Origin: Pseudomonas sp. RIT-PI-q
GTDB taxonomy: Bacteria; Pseudomonadota; Gammaproteobacteria; Pseudomonadales; Pseudomonadaceae
Assembly: GCF_001297125.1 (NCBI RefSeq)
Contig: NZ_LHPC01000025.1
Location: forward strand, 248,001 to 312,000
Length of the DNA: 64,000 bases
Reading direction: 5' to 3'
The notes under the pieces were generated by a model, which saw nothing but the letters and a program-made list of their open reading frames with translations, was not told where the DNA came from and did not search any database. Below are positions 1 to 9,829 of the stretch, one piece after another (position 1 is the stretch's first letter; every line of letters starts with the position of its first letter). A program made the position numbers and the translations under genes.

Positions 1-600
1 GCCGTGCGACAGAAGCCGTACTCGGTGGTGTTGCTCGATGAGGTCGAGAAAGCCGACCCGGACGTGCTCAATCTGTTCTACCAAATTTTCGACAAAGGCG
101 TGGCTAACGACGGGGAAGGGCGCGAAATCAACTTTCGCAATACGCTGATCCTCATGACCTCGAACCTGGGCAGCGAGCGCATCAGCGAGCTCTGCGAAAA
201 CGGCGCGCGGCCCACCGCGCAAGTGCTCGAAGAAACCATCCGCCCGGTCCTCAGCAAGCACTTCAAACCGGCGCTGCTGGCGCGCATGCGCGTGGTGCCT
301 TACTACCCGGTGGGCGGACCGGTGCTGCGTGAGCTGATCGAAATCAAACTCGGCCGCTTGGGCGAACGGCTGAACCGTCGTCAGCTGGATTTCACTTACT
401 CGCAGGACCTCGTCGATCACCTGGCCGAATGCTGCACCCAAAGCGACAGCGGCGCACGCCTGATCGACCATTTGCTGGATCTGCACGTGCTGCCACTGTT
501 AGCCGATCGTTTGCTCGATGCGATGGTCACCGGCGAAAGCCTCAAGCGTGTTAATGCAACGCTCGACGGCAATGCCTGCGTCATCTGCGAGTTCGCTTGA
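1..600 (+). CDS. tssH: TssH/ClpV T6SS ATPase, C-terminal end only
   Basis: This is the last 199 codons of the AAA+ ClpB-type ATPase that disassembles contracted TssB/TssC sheaths in the cytoplasm. The gene starts left of the window. The visible part opens inside the second ATPase domain with a Walker B (VVLLDEVEKA) and the following helix (DVLNLFYQIFDKG). It then has the sensor region (LMTSNLGSE) and the C-terminal small domain. The identification as ClpV rather than ClpB rests on the position directly upstream of T6SS genes as well as on sequence feel. The stop is followed 10 bases later by the sigma54 activator, so both are probably in one operon. Confidence 0.93.
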   Translation, partial: AVRQKPYSVVLLDEVEKADPDVLNLFYQIFDKGVANDGEGREINFRNTLILMTSNLGSERISELCENGARPTAQVLEETIRPVLSKHFKPALLARMRVVPYYPVGGPVLRELIEIKLGRLGERLNRRQLDFTYSQDLVDHLAECCTQSDSGARLIDHLLDLHVLPLLADRLLDAMVTGESLKRVNATLDGNACVICEFA

Positions 601-610
601 GGTGGGTGTG

Positions 611-2128
611 ATGTTCACTCAGGTGCCACAACCACTGGTGTATGCCGAAGCCTTGCTGGCGCAATTCGCCAGCCTGTCGCGGGTGGCGGACGGTGCAGCG
701 TTGCTGGGGGAATTCGTGCGCGGGTTGGCTGAGCTCAGCGGGTGTGAGCTGACGCAGCTATACCTGCTGGACGCCACTCACACGAGCCTGGGAATGAACG
801 CCGAGTGCTTGAACGGTATTGTGCAACCTCGGGAATCGGCGAGCCTGCCGGCGGATTACGACGGTGAGCAACTGCTGCAATTCGCCCTGCGCCAAAACCG
901 CGTGGTATGCCTCAGCGAGTTGAGCGGGAGCCTGCATGAAACCAGCTTCCTGCCGGCCCAGGCCACGCCTTGGCAGTCGCTGCTGTGCGTGCCGCTGGTC
1001 AATCAGCAGAAGACTGTCGAAGGGTTGCTGGTGTGTGCCAGTTGCCGGCATATCGACCTGCAAGGCTTTGCCGATTCCCTTGGTCAACTGGGTTCGTTCG
1101 TGCTTGATCAATGGCGTCTGCAGCAACGGCTACGTCGGCCATCTGGCGACGCACGACCGGCACCGACCAGCGTTCCGAGCGCCAATGGGTTTGGTCTGCT
1201 CGGCAAGAGCTTGGCCATGCGCCAGACCTGTTTGTTGATCAGCAAGGTGCTGAACAGCCCTTACACGGTGCTGTTGCGTGGCGAGACCGGCACCGGCAAG
1301 GAAGTAGTCGCGCGAGCGATTCACGACTGCGGCCCGCGGCGCTCCCAGGCATTCATTGTGCAGAACTGCGCGGCGTTCCCCGAGAACCTGCTGGAAAGCG
1401 AGCTGTTCGGCTACCGCAAAGGCGCGTTCACCGGCGCCGACCGTGACCGCGCCGGTCTGTTCGACGCAGCCAGCGGCGGCACCTTGCTGCTGGATGAAAT
1501 CGGCGACATGCCGTTGTCCCTTCAAGCCAAGTTACTGCGTGTTTTGCAGGAAGGCGAAATCCGTCCGCTGGGTTCCAACGACACCCACAAAATCGACGTG
1601 CGCATCATCGCCGCGACTCATCGGGATTTGTCGGTGCTGGTGCGCGAAGGCAAGTTTCGTGAGGACTTGTATTACCGCCTCGCGCAATTCCCGATTGAGC
1701 TGCCAGCCCTGCGACAGCGTGAAGGCGACATCCTCGATCTGGCCCGGCACTTTGCCGACAAGGCCTGCTCGTTCTTGCAGCGGGATATGGTGCGCTGGTC
1801 CGACGCAGCGCTGGACCATCTGTCCGCTTATGCCTTCCCCGGCAACGTACGGGAGCTCAAAGGTCTGGTCGAGCGTGCGGTGCTGTTATGCGAAGGCGGC
1901 GAGTTGCTGGCTGAGCATTTCTCCCTGCGCATGGACACCACGCCGAAAGCCAACAGCCTGAACCTGCGTGAACGGTTGGGGCAGGTCGAACGCAGTCTGT
2001 TGCTCGATTGTCTGCGCAAAAACGACGGCAACCAGACCCGCGCAGCCCGAGAGCTCGGATTGCCCCGCCGCACGCTGCTGTACCGCCTCGGGCGCCTGAA
2101 TATCCATCACGGTGCCTTCGATGGCTAG
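611..2128 (+). CDS. Sigma54-dependent activator of the T6SS cluster (VasH/Sfa2 type)
   Basis: A 505-residue bacterial enhancer-binding protein. The first 170 residues look like a GAF-type sensory domain. The AAA+ domain has Walker A GETGTGKE at residues 224-231, the sigma54-contact loop GAFTGA at 271-276 and a Walker B in GGTLLLDEIGDMP. A Fis-type helix-turn-helix sits at the end (NQTRAARELGLPRRTLLYRL). I chose the ATG at 611 because it follows GAGGTGGGTGTG and removes an N-terminal stretch that would overlap clpV. Position between clpV and fha matches Sfa2 of the P. aeruginosa H2-T6SS. It should activate sigma54 promoters of hcp and T6SS genes, but none of those promoters is visible in the window. 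Confidence 0.9.
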   Translation: MFTQVPQPLVYAEALLAQFASLSRVADGAALLGEFVRGLAELSGCELTQLYLLDATHTSLGMNAECLNGIVQPRESASLPADYDGEQLLQFALRQNRVVCLSELSGSLHETSFLPAQATPWQSLLCVPLVNQQKTVEGLLVCASCRHIDLQGFADSLGQLGSFVLDQWRLQQRLRRPSGDARPAPTSVPSANGFGLLGKSLAMRQTCLLISKVLNSPYTVLLRGETGTGKEVVARAIHDCGPRRSQAFIVQNCAAFPENLLESELFGYRKGAFTGADRDRAGLFDAASGGTLLLDEIGDMPLSLQAKLLRVLQEGEIRPLGSNDTHKIDVRIIAATHRDLSVLVREGKFREDLYYRLAQFPIELPALRQREGDILDLARHFADKACSFLQRDMVRWSDAALDHLSAYAFPGNVRELKGLVERAVLLCEGGELLAEHFSLRMDTTPKANSLNLRERLGQVERSLLLDCLRKNDGNQTRAARELGLPRRTLLYRLGRLNIHHGAFDG

Positions 2129-2221
2129 GTAACGGACCGTCGATTCCACCTCAACCGCTTATTGCAGCGCAGCCCGAACGGGCCGGTGCATTGTGCATTG
2201 TCTACCCCTGGAGACCCTCTG

Positions 2222-2362
2222 ATGTCTGTTCGTCACTGGCAAGCCGTCCTGCTGACCCTCGTCGTTCTATGCGGCCTCGGCGGCTGCAGCGGCAATTACA
2301 AATTCAACGACGACACCTATCGCCCCTTGGGTGATCCGCAGGCGGTCAATCGCGGCAAGTGA
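2222..2362 (+). CDS. Small T6SS-linked lipoprotein (46 aa)
   Basis: A very short protein with a typical lipoprotein signal: a basic N-terminus, a hydrophobic stretch (AVLLTLVVLCGL) and the lipobox LGGC with the cysteine at residue 21. The mature part is only about 26 residues. I took the ATG at 2222 because it places the signal peptide correctly; an in-frame upstream ATG at 2162 would bury it. It stands where P. aeruginosa H2-T6SS has the small orfX between sfa2 and fha2. Its function is unknown. A role as an envelope accessory of the T6SS is inferred only from position. Confidence 0.72.
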   Translation: MSVRHWQAVLLTLVVLCGLGGCSGNYKFNDDTYRPLGDPQAVNRGK

Positions 2363-2379
2363 CCGCAAGGAGTATCACC

Positions 2380-3576
2380 ATGGAATTGGTTTTCGAAATG
2401 CTCAACACCAAGCAGTTCGTGCCCACGGACTTGTGCCAGAAGACCTTCAATCAGGCCGGCGGTGTGATTTGCCGGGGCAAGGATTGCGACTGGATCATTC
2501 CGGATCGCAAGCGTCACCTGTCCAACCACCACGCATTGATCAGCTACTGCAAAGACGCGTTTTTCCTGACCGATACCAGCAGCAACGGTATTCAAGACAG
2601 CGAAAGCGGCGCGCGCCTGCGCAGGGGCGAAGCGATGCGCCTCGAGCACGGCAGCGTCTATGTGCTGGGTGATTTCGAGATCCGCGCACGGCTGGTGCGC
2701 GCCCCGGCGACCTTCGACGTCGAAGCCGGCCGGCCGCAAATCGCGGGCAGCACCATTCCGGACAATGCGTTCCTTGACCTCGACCCGCTGAACGCCCTCG
2801 ACGAGCAAGAGCACGGGTACTCGGAAATCGATGAGCTGACCGCGCTCAACGCACCCCGTCAGGAGCCGGAGCAACGCGCTGACTACGCGCGTATCGACAT
2901 GGAAAGCCTGATGGTCCCGGAGCTGATCGACGCCCCGGTCGAACCAGCACCAGCCCTGGGACTGAAGGCAGTCGAGCGTCAGAGCGAAGGTTTCTGGGAG
3001 CATTTCGGCGCCGCGTTGGGCGTGGACCTCAATGGCCTCGACCACGACGCCCGCGAAGCCTTGGCACTGGATGCTGCACGTCTGCTCAAACAGAGCGTCG
3101 GCGGTTTGCAGCAGAGCCTGCGCACCCGTAGCGAACTGAAAAATGAACTGCGGCTGGCCCAGACCACTGTGCAAGGCACCCACAAAAACCCGCTGAAATT
3201 CGCCGTTGATGTCGATGAAGCGTTGGGCATTTTGTTGCAACCGAAGAGGCCCGGCCAGTTACCGGCCGAGCAGGCAATCTCCCGGGCGTTCCGCGATTTG
3301 CAGGCGCACCAGGTGGCTTTGCTCACCGCTACTCGCGCCGCTGTGCGCAGCACGCTGGAGCACTTCTCGCCTCAACAATTGACCCTGCGTTTCGAGCGCG
3401 ACAACAAGCCGTTGCTCGCCACGTCCGGCAGCCGTTGGAGAGCTTACGGCCGCTATCACCAGGCCCTGCGTCAGGACGATGACTGGAGCGAACGCCTGCT
3501 GGCTCGTGACTTCGCCCAGGCCTACGAAGAACAGATCCGCCTGATTTCCACTCTTCACTCCGACCACCAAGGATGA
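2380..3576 (+). CDS. fha: T6SS FHA-domain protein (Fha2/ImpI type)
   Basis: A 398-residue protein with an N-terminal forkhead-associated domain: GGVICRGKDCDWIIPD, the conserved SNHHALI segment near residue 50 and the TDTSSNGI turn near residue 70. FHA domains bind phosphothreonine. The C-terminal half is the helical region typical of T6SS Fha proteins. It follows AAGGAG 7 bases before its ATG. The cluster also encodes a Ser/Thr kinase and a PP2C phosphatase, so this protein is the likely phospho-reader that controls T6SS assembly. The 3' end overlaps the start of tssJ, indicating translational coupling. Confidence 0.92.
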   Translation: MELVFEMLNTKQFVPTDLCQKTFNQAGGVICRGKDCDWIIPDRKRHLSNHHALISYCKDAFFLTDTSSNGIQDSESGARLRRGEAMRLEHGSVYVLGDFEIRARLVRAPATFDVEAGRPQIAGSTIPDNAFLDLDPLNALDEQEHGYSEIDELTALNAPRQEPEQRADYARIDMESLMVPELIDAPVEPAPALGLKAVERQSEGFWEHFGAALGVDLNGLDHDAREALALDAARLLKQSVGGLQQSLRTRSELKNELRLAQTTVQGTHKNPLKFAVDVDEALGILLQPKRPGQLPAEQAISRAFRDLQAHQVALLTATRAAVRSTLEHFSPQQLTLRFERDNKPLLATSGSRWRAYGRYHQALRQDDDWSERLLARDFAQAYEEQIRLISTLHSDHQG

Positions 3577-3581
3577 TGCGC

Positions 3582-4082
3582 ATGTCTCGCTGCTCGACCG
3601 TTTTTTTCAAAACACTGGCTGCGCTCATGGCCTTGGTGCTGCTGGCTGGCTGCTCGTCGCTGTCACCGTATTCTCACGTCACCAAACTCAACCTGAAGCT
3701 CACCGCCAGCGATCAGCTGAACCCGGACCTCAACGGTCGTCCATCACCCATCGTCGTGCGCCTGTTCGAACTCAAGCACCCGGTGGCTTTCGAGAACGCA
3801 GACTTCTTCAGCCTGTACGAGCGCGCCAAGGAATCCCTGGCCCCGGACTTGCTGGCCAGCGAAGAAGTCGAATTACGCCCGGGTGAAACCGTCGAACTCA
3901 AGCTCAGTGTGCAGGAGGGTAGCCGTTACGTGGGCGTCCTTGCAGCCTATCGTGACTTGCCGGAAACCAAATGGCGCTACACGGTGCAAGTCACTCCAGT
4001 GGATGTCACCGAGGCTGATCTGACCCTCGACCAGGCCGGTATACGCAACAGCAACGAAGCGCTCGCCAAGGCGGATGACTGA
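3582..4082 (+). CDS. tssJ: TssJ, outer-membrane T6SS lipoprotein
   Basis: TssJ anchors the TssJLM membrane complex to the outer membrane. The protein has a lipoprotein signal ending in the lipobox LLAGC, then a mature domain of about 140 residues with the beta-sandwich pattern of the family (VVRLFELK near the start, then the DFFSLYE segment). Start choice is uncertain: ATGs at 3573, 3576 and 3582 are in the same frame. I prefer 3582 because AAGG at 3569-3572 is then 9 bases upstream. All three give the same mature lipoprotein. Confidence 0.92.
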   Translation: MSRCSTVFFKTLAALMALVLLAGCSSLSPYSHVTKLNLKLTASDQLNPDLNGRPSPIVVRLFELKHPVAFENADFFSLYERAKESLAPDLLASEEVELRPGETVELKLSVQEGSRYVGVLAAYRDLPETKWRYTVQVTPVDVTEADLTLDQAGIRNSNEALAKADD

Positions 4083-4084
4083 TC

Positions 4085-5416
4085 ATGAACACCCATAAAG
4101 TCATTTGGCAGGAAGGCATGCTCCTGCGTCCGCAGCACTTGCAGCACAACGATCGTTACTACGACCACCAGATGAAGACCCGCACTCAGTTGCTGGGCAG
4201 CTACACCTGGGGTTTCCTGAACCTGGAGATCGACTTGCAGTTCCTCAACATGGGCAAACTGGTGATCAGCCAGGCCTCGGGGATTCTGCCGGACGGCAGC
4301 CTGTTCGAACTCAGTGGCAGTACCGAGCCGTTGGCGCTGGATGTGCCGCCGAACACTGGCAACATGCCCATCTACCTGGCGCTGCCGCTGGTCACCGGCA
4401 ACCACATCGAGTCGCGTCGTCCAGAGCAATCCGACGTGTTGGCGCGCTACACCGCGTACGAAACACAAGTGGCCGACTCCAATGCCGGTGACGACTCCGC
4501 CAGCCAGGTCAGTTGCGCCCGACCTGATTTCCGCTTGTTGCTCGGCGAGCAGCAGAGCGATCAGGCTTACGTGAAGTTGAAAATCTGCGAAGTGCTCGAC
4601 ACCACGCCCGACGGCGTGATCAGCCTCGACGCGGATTTCGTGCCGACCTTTATACAGGCGCATTCGTCGAGCTATCTGTTGTCGTGCCTCAAAGAGGTCA
4701 TCAGCATGCTTGGCCATCGTGGCGACACGATCGCCGAGCGGATTCGCTCCAACGGCAAGGTCGGCGGGGCGGAGGTCGGCGATTTCATGATGCTGCAACT
4801 GATTAACCGCACCGAGCTATTGCTGCGTCACTACCTTGGCCTGGAACAGATTCACCCGGAAGCGTTGTACCGCACGCTGCTGACCATGCTCGGCGATCTG
4901 GCGACGTTCTCCAGCGACAGCAAACGCCCACGTCTGGATAGCCGTTACCAGCACAGCGACCAGGGCGCGAGCTTCCGCAAACTGATGGAAGCGATCCGTC
5001 AGGTGCTGTCGATGGTGCTCGAACAGCACGCCATTGAACTGGTGCTGCAAGCGCGTCAGTACGGAATCATCGTCTCGCCGTTGCTCGATCACAAACTGCT
5101 CGGGTCGGCGTCGTTCGTGCTGGCAGCCAGTGCCAATTGCGACTCCGAAGAACTACGCCATCGCTTGCCGGCCCATCTCAAGGTGGGCCCGGTGGAGCAC
5201 ATTCGCCAACTGGTCAACCTGCATCTGCCTGGCTTCAGGGTCAAACCCTTGCCGGTGGCCCCACGGCAGATCGCGTTCCACTCCAACAAAACTTATTTCA
5301 TTCTCGAACTCAGTGCAGAAGACCTGGCGCAACTCGAGCGCTCCGGCGGCTTCGCGTTCCACGTGTCCGGAGAATTTGCCGAGCTTGAACTGAAATTCTG
5401 GGCCATCAGGAACTGA
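4085..5416 (+). CDS. tssK: TssK, T6SS baseplate connector
   Basis: A 443-residue cytoplasmic protein of usual length for TssK, which trimerises and links the baseplate wedges to the membrane complex through TssL and TssM. The family signature is at the N-terminus: VIWQEGMLLRPQHLQHNDRY. The middle and C-terminus keep the family pattern (DLATFSSDSKRP, then FHSNKTYFILEL). The ATG is two bases after the tssJ stop, so translation is probably coupled. No oddity seen. Confidence 0.96.
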   Translation: MNTHKVIWQEGMLLRPQHLQHNDRYYDHQMKTRTQLLGSYTWGFLNLEIDLQFLNMGKLVISQASGILPDGSLFELSGSTEPLALDVPPNTGNMPIYLALPLVTGNHIESRRPEQSDVLARYTAYETQVADSNAGDDSASQVSCARPDFRLLLGEQQSDQAYVKLKICEVLDTTPDGVISLDADFVPTFIQAHSSSYLLSCLKEVISMLGHRGDTIAERIRSNGKVGGAEVGDFMMLQLINRTELLLRHYLGLEQIHPEALYRTLLTMLGDLATFSSDSKRPRLDSRYQHSDQGASFRKLMEAIRQVLSMVLEQHAIELVLQARQYGIIVSPLLDHKLLGSASFVLAASANCDSEELRHRLPAHLKVGPVEHIRQLVNLHLPGFRVKPLPVAPRQIAFHSNKTYFILELSAEDLAQLERSGGFAFHVSGEFAELELKFWAIRN

Positions 5417-5421
5417 CCGAC

Positions 5422-6291
5422 ATGATCAAGGACAGGGAACATGACCAGGACGACAAAACTGTCCTGCTCGACCATCAGGGCCATGGCCCGGCGCAACGTC
5501 CGCTGACAGATTTCGCGTCACCGCCACGTTTCGAAGCGCTGGCAGAGCGGATGATCTACACCGCACGTTTGGGTCAGGCAGAAACCTTCAATATTAGCCT
5601 CAACCCGCTGGTGGCCGCCGGGTCCGAGCTGTTTTCCGAAGTGGTGCGCCTCAAGCGCGGCGACACTCGTGAAGATGTGTACGCGCTCAAAGAACGACTG
5701 GTCGCCGCGCTGAAACTGTTTGACGTGCATGCGTTGCACAACGGTGCCGAAAACAGTCAGGTGATTACCGCTCGTTACGTGCTCTGCACCGTGGTCGACG
5801 AAGCGGTCGTGACCACGCCATGGGGCAATGAAAGCGAATGGTCGCAGATGAGCCTGCTCAGCAGCTTCCACAACGAAACTTTCGGCGGCGAGAAGTTTTT
5901 CCAGCTGCTGGATCGCCTGTCGAAAAACCCGGTCAAGCACTTGCCGATGCTGGAGCTTATGTACCTGTGCCTGTCCCTGGGCTTCGAGGGCAAGTACCGC
6001 GTGCAAGCGCGCGGCATGCTCGAGCTCGAAGGCCTGCGCGACGCCTTGTATCGCCAGATTCGTCAATTGCGTGGTGATGTTCCTCGCGAACTGTCGCCGC
6101 ATTGGCAAGGCTTGAACGATCGGCGCCGCAGCCTGGTGCGCATCGTGCCGGCGTGGATGGTGGTGCTGTTCACCGTGGCCTGCCTGATGGTGATGTATTC
6201 GGGATTCGCCTGGGTACTGGGCGAGCAACGCGAAACTGTGCTGCAACCTTATCAGCTGCTTGATCCGGCGGCGGTTCAGCCGCTGCCGTAA
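5422..6291 (+). CDS. tssL: TssL (DotU/IcmH), inner-membrane T6SS protein
   Basis: A 289-residue DotU-family protein: a long cytoplasmic helical domain (conserved NPLVAAGSELFS near residue 55, VVDEAVVTTPWG near residue 130) followed by one C-terminal transmembrane helix around residues 245-268. There is no C-terminal OmpA-like peptidoglycan-binding domain, so cell-wall anchoring must come from another protein. TssL joins TssM and TssJ in the membrane complex and contacts TssK. It lies 5 bases after tssK and 13 bases before tssM. Confidence 0.95.
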   Translation: MIKDREHDQDDKTVLLDHQGHGPAQRPLTDFASPPRFEALAERMIYTARLGQAETFNISLNPLVAAGSELFSEVVRLKRGDTREDVYALKERLVAALKLFDVHALHNGAENSQVITARYVLCTVVDEAVVTTPWGNESEWSQMSLLSSFHNETFGGEKFFQLLDRLSKNPVKHLPMLELMYLCLSLGFEGKYRVQARGMLELEGLRDALYRQIRQLRGDVPRELSPHWQGLNDRRRSLVRIVPAWMVVLFTVACLMVMYSGFAWVLGEQRETVLQPYQLLDPAAVQPLP

Positions 6292-6304
6292 ACAGGGATG
6301 TGTG

Positions 6305-9300
6305 ATGAAAAAGTTTTTCAAGAAAGTCGGCGCATTCTTGCGTCAGGCCTGGGTCTGGACCTTGCTGTTGGTGCTGTTCGTAGCGCTGCTGGTGTGGTCC
6401 GTCGGGCCGCTGCTGGCGGTCGATGACTACAGATTCTGGGAAGGTTCGACCTCCCGCTTGTTGACCATTAGCGTGCTGTTTCTGATCTGGGGCCTGACCA
6501 TGGTCTTCGTCAGCTGGCGTGCTGGCGTACGTAAGAAAGCCTTCGAAGACACCGAAGATGGCCAGGATCGTATCCGTAGTGAGGGGCAGATCGACGAAGA
6601 GCAAAAAGTGCTTCGCGTACGTTTCAAGGATGCGTTGAAAACGCTGAAGACCTCAAGCCTGTATCGCGGCCGCAGTGAACACTGGCGCGATGATTTGCCG
6701 TGGTACTTGCTGATCGGCCCGCAGGGCAGTGGCAAGACCAGCCTGCTGGACTTTTCGGGCCTTGAATTTCCGATTAACAAGATCGAGCGCAAACTGACCC
6801 GCGACACCCTCGGTACTCGTCATTGCGACTGGTACTTCGCCGACCACGGCGTGCTGATCGACACCGCCGGCCGTTACTTCACCCAGCCGGATGCCGAAGT
6901 CGACGGCAACGCCTGGTTCAGCTTGCTTGAGCTGCTGCGCAAGCGTCGTCGCAACCGCCCGTTGAACGGGGTGTTGGTGGTTATTCCGGTGGAAATATTG
7001 CAGGAGCCCGCCGGGCGGGGGGGCGCCACGCGGGCTAGCCAAGTGCGGGCTCGCCTGCAAGAAGTACATCAGAAACTACACGTCGATTTGCCGATTTATC
7101 TGGTGTTGAGCAAGGCTGATCAACTGCTCGGTTTCGACGAGTTCTTCGATCAACTGACCCGCGAAGAAAGCGATCAGGTACTGGGTACGAGCTTTCGCAA
7201 TGAGCAGAGCGGCACCGACGTCGCCATCCTGCGCGTCGAGTTCGAGGCACTGCTGCGTCGCCTGAACAGCCAGGTCATCATGCGCATGCATCAGGAGCGG
7301 GACACCCAGCGCCGTGGTCGCATACTCGATTTACCGCATCAATTGGGGCTGATCGGCGAGCGCTTGTGCCTGTTTGTCGACATGGCTTTCACCGGCAACC
7401 GTTATCAGCGTGCCAGCCAGTTGCGTGGTTTCTACCTGACCAGCGCGCCGTACCTGATCGAACAGTTGGACCAGACCACCGCCGGCGTCGGCGCCAGTCT
7501 GGGCATTGACGCCGGTGTGCTGCCAACTCTGCGCAGTGGCCGTTCGCGGTTCATTCACCATTTACTCAGCCGGGTGGTTTTCCCCGAAGCCGATCTGGCC
7601 GGACTCGATAAGCGTGAACGTCGGCGCATTCATTGGGGGCAACGTGCGTTGTACGTCGGTGCATTGGCGGCGTTGGGCCTGTTCGGTCTGTTATGGGCGA
7701 GCGGCTACTCCGCCAGCTACGAACGCCTGGAAAACCTGCGCAACCTTGCACAAGCCTGGACTCAACAGCGCTCAGCCCTGACTGCTCGCGATGATTCCAT
7801 GTCGGTACTCAAGCCCCTCGATACCCTCTACGCCGCAACTCAGGTCCTCCCGAAAAAAGGCGATGTGTCCTATCACGAGCGTGGCGGTCTGTACCAGGGC
7901 GAAAAGGCCAACCCGGTGGTCAAGGCTGCCTACGAGCGTGAGCTTGAAGTGCAACTGCTGCCACGGGTCGCGACGCTTCTGGAAGGGCAGATCCGCGTCA
8001 ACATGAAGGACCGCGAACGCCTGCTCAACAGCCTGCGCGCGTACCTGATGCTGAACATGAAAGAGCGTCGCGATGCTGCGTGGCTCAAGGATTGGGTCGC
8101 CACTGACTGGTCCCTGCGTTACGCCGGAAACACCGTGGTGCAAAACGGTTTGAACATGCACTTCGAGCGCTTGCTGAAGCACCCGTTTACCTACCCGCTG
8201 AACGATCAACTGGTGGCCCAGGCGCGTCAGGTCTTGCGCAGCGAGTCGCTGGCTAACGTGGTTTACCGGATGCTGCGCGAGCAGGCCCGCCATCTGCCGG
8301 AATACCGCTTCAACCAACACTTGGGTCCACAGGGTGGATTGTTTGTCGGCACCGATTACGTGATCCCCGGGTTCTACACCCAGCAGGGTTATCAGCAGTA
8401 TTTCTCGGTCCAGGGCTCGGCGCTGATCACCGATATCCTGCGTGACAATTGGGTGCTGGGCGAAGGGGCGGGTATCAGTGACATGGACTTGCGTCGGCTG
8501 ATGGTGGAGCTGGAGCAACTGTACTTCCGTGATTACGCCAACTTCTGGAGTGAAGCGGTCGGTCAGGTTGCCCTGCAACCTGTCAACGATGCCGGCGAAG
8601 GCGCCGAGCAACTGGCGGGCCTGACTTCGGCCCATTCCCCGGTGCTGCAATTGCTGGTGGAAGTGCGCAAGAACACGCGCTTCCCGGTGATCGCGGACAG
8701 TGCAGATGACGCAGCCGCGGCTGCTGGAAAACTTGGAGAGAAGGTCGGCAAGCTCGGAAAGCTGACTGCGGCAGTCGCTGATAAAGCATCGGACATGGCG
8801 ATGAGCCTGCCGGACACCGCGAAGAAATCCCTGCAACGTCGCTTCGAACCGCTGCACCGTATGCTGGATAAAAACAACGGCCCAACCGCCGATTTGATTC
8901 CGGCACTGACGGCACTCAACGACCTGCAAATGCAACTGGCGAGCCTGGCCCGCGCCAGCGCTCCGGAACACGCCGCGTATGAAATGGCCAAGACCCGCAT
9001 GAGCGGCCAGCGTGATGCGCTGAGCAACTTGCGCAATGCCTCGAGTCGGCTGCCGCGCCCCCTCAGCGTGTGGTTCAACGTACTGGCCGAAGACACCTGG
9101 CGCCTGGTGCTCAACGATTCCTACCAGTACCTGAACCAGCGTTATCAGCGCGAGCTGTACAGCTTCTACGGCAAGGCAATCAACAAGCGCTATCCGTTCA
9201 GTGCCCACAGCACCAGCGACGTGGCGATCAGCGACTTCCGCGAGTTCTTCAAGGCTCAGGGCATCGCCGATCGCTTCTTCGAGAACTACATGCGTCCGTT

Positions 9301-9829
9301 TGTGAGTGGCGATCCAGGCAACTACCGACTGCGCAGCATTGACGGCCACAGCCTGCCGATCTCCAAGGTTTACCTCGACCAGATGGCCGCCGCACAAGTG
9401 ATCCGCCAGAGCTTCTTCTCGATCAACCCGGCCGAGCCACACGTGCAGTTCAAACTGGAGCCGTACACCCTCGACCCGGCAGTCAGCCGTTCCGAGTTCA
9501 AGTTTGGCGACAAGACCATCGAATACCGCCATGGCCCGATCGTGCCGGTGTCGTTCAAATGGCCGACTGACGCTGAAGAGGGGCGCACCAGCCTGGTCCT
9601 CGACAAAATGGTCGGTCGCCCGATTGGAATCGAGAAAAACACCGGCCCATGGTCGCTGTTCCGTCTGTTCGACCTGATGCAGACCGAGTACCTGAGCGGT
9701 CGCGATGTGCTGGTATTGAAAGCTGACCTGGGAGGCCTGCGCGCCAACTACCTGCTGTCGAGCCAGCGCACACCGAACCCGTTCGACATGGGCGTGCTGC
9801 GTACCTTCCGTATGCCGGTGCAGCTCTGA
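6305..9829 (+). CDS. tssM: TssM (IcmF), T6SS membrane-complex ATPase-like protein
   Basis: A 1174-residue IcmF protein, normal length for the family. Two N-terminal transmembrane helices (about residues 17-40 and 50-70) are followed by a cytoplasmic nucleotide-binding domain with Walker A GPQGSGKT at residues 138-145. A third membrane segment (ALYVGALAALGLFGLLWASG) lies near residue 455. The rest is the large periplasmic region that meets TssJ. I chose the ATG at 6305 over the upstream in-frame 6260 because the latter overlaps tssL. The stop overlaps the next ATG as TGATG. A seven-G run at 7017-7023 lies in the coding sequence, but the frame is intact. Confidence 0.95.
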   Translation: MKKFFKKVGAFLRQAWVWTLLLVLFVALLVWSVGPLLAVDDYRFWEGSTSRLLTISVLFLIWGLTMVFVSWRAGVRKKAFEDTEDGQDRIRSEGQIDEEQKVLRVRFKDALKTLKTSSLYRGRSEHWRDDLPWYLLIGPQGSGKTSLLDFSGLEFPINKIERKLTRDTLGTRHCDWYFADHGVLIDTAGRYFTQPDAEVDGNAWFSLLELLRKRRRNRPLNGVLVVIPVEILQEPAGRGGATRASQVRARLQEVHQKLHVDLPIYLVLSKADQLLGFDEFFDQLTREESDQVLGTSFRNEQSGTDVAILRVEFEALLRRLNSQVIMRMHQERDTQRRGRILDLPHQLGLIGERLCLFVDMAFTGNRYQRASQLRGFYLTSAPYLIEQLDQTTAGVGASLGIDAGVLPTLRSGRSRFIHHLLSRVVFPEADLAGLDKRERRRIHWGQRALYVGALAALGLFGLLWASGYSASYERLENLRNLAQAWTQQRSALTARDDSMSVLKPLDTLYAATQVLPKKGDVSYHERGGLYQGEKANPVVKAAYERELEVQLLPRVATLLEGQIRVNMKDRERLLNSLRAYLMLNMKERRDAAWLKDWVATDWSLRYAGNTVVQNGLNMHFERLLKHPFTYPLNDQLVAQARQVLRSESLANVVYRMLREQARHLPEYRFNQHLGPQGGLFVGTDYVIPGFYTQQGYQQYFSVQGSALITDILRDNWVLGEGAGISDMDLRRLMVELEQLYFRDYANFWSEAVGQVALQPVNDAGEGAEQLAGLTSAHSPVLQLLVEVRKNTRFPVIADSADDAAAAAGKLGEKVGKLGKLTAAVADKASDMAMSLPDTAKKSLQRRFEPLHRMLDKNNGPTADLIPALTALNDLQMQLASLARASAPEHAAYEMAKTRMSGQRDALSNLRNASSRLPRPLSVWFNVLAEDTWRLVLNDSYQYLNQRYQRELYSFYGKAINKRYPFSAHSTSDVAISDFREFFKAQGIADRFFENYMRPFVSGDPGNYRLRSIDGHSLPISKVYLDQMAAAQVIRQSFFSINPAEPHVQFKLEPYTLDPAVSRSEFKFGDKTIEYRHGPIVPVSFKWPTDAEEGRTSLVLDKMVGRPIGIEKNTGPWSLFRLFDLMQTEYLSGRDVLVLKADLGGLRANYLLSSQRTPNPFDMGVLRTFRMPVQL

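Noticed and set aside
2008..2334. Plus-strand 108-codon frame over the end of the sigma54 activator and the lipoprotein gene
   Set aside because: It is out of frame with both and Arg/Pro-rich in the way of shadow frames.
611..6305. Sigma54 -24/-12 promoter inside the T6SS genes
   Set aside because: I looked for GG-N10-GC with TGGCAC and TTGCA context in the gaps around 2129-2221 and found no convincing match.
7017..7023. Seven-G run in tssM as a phase-variation site
   Set aside because: The frame is intact and the run is short. No evidence of variation can be seen in one sequence.
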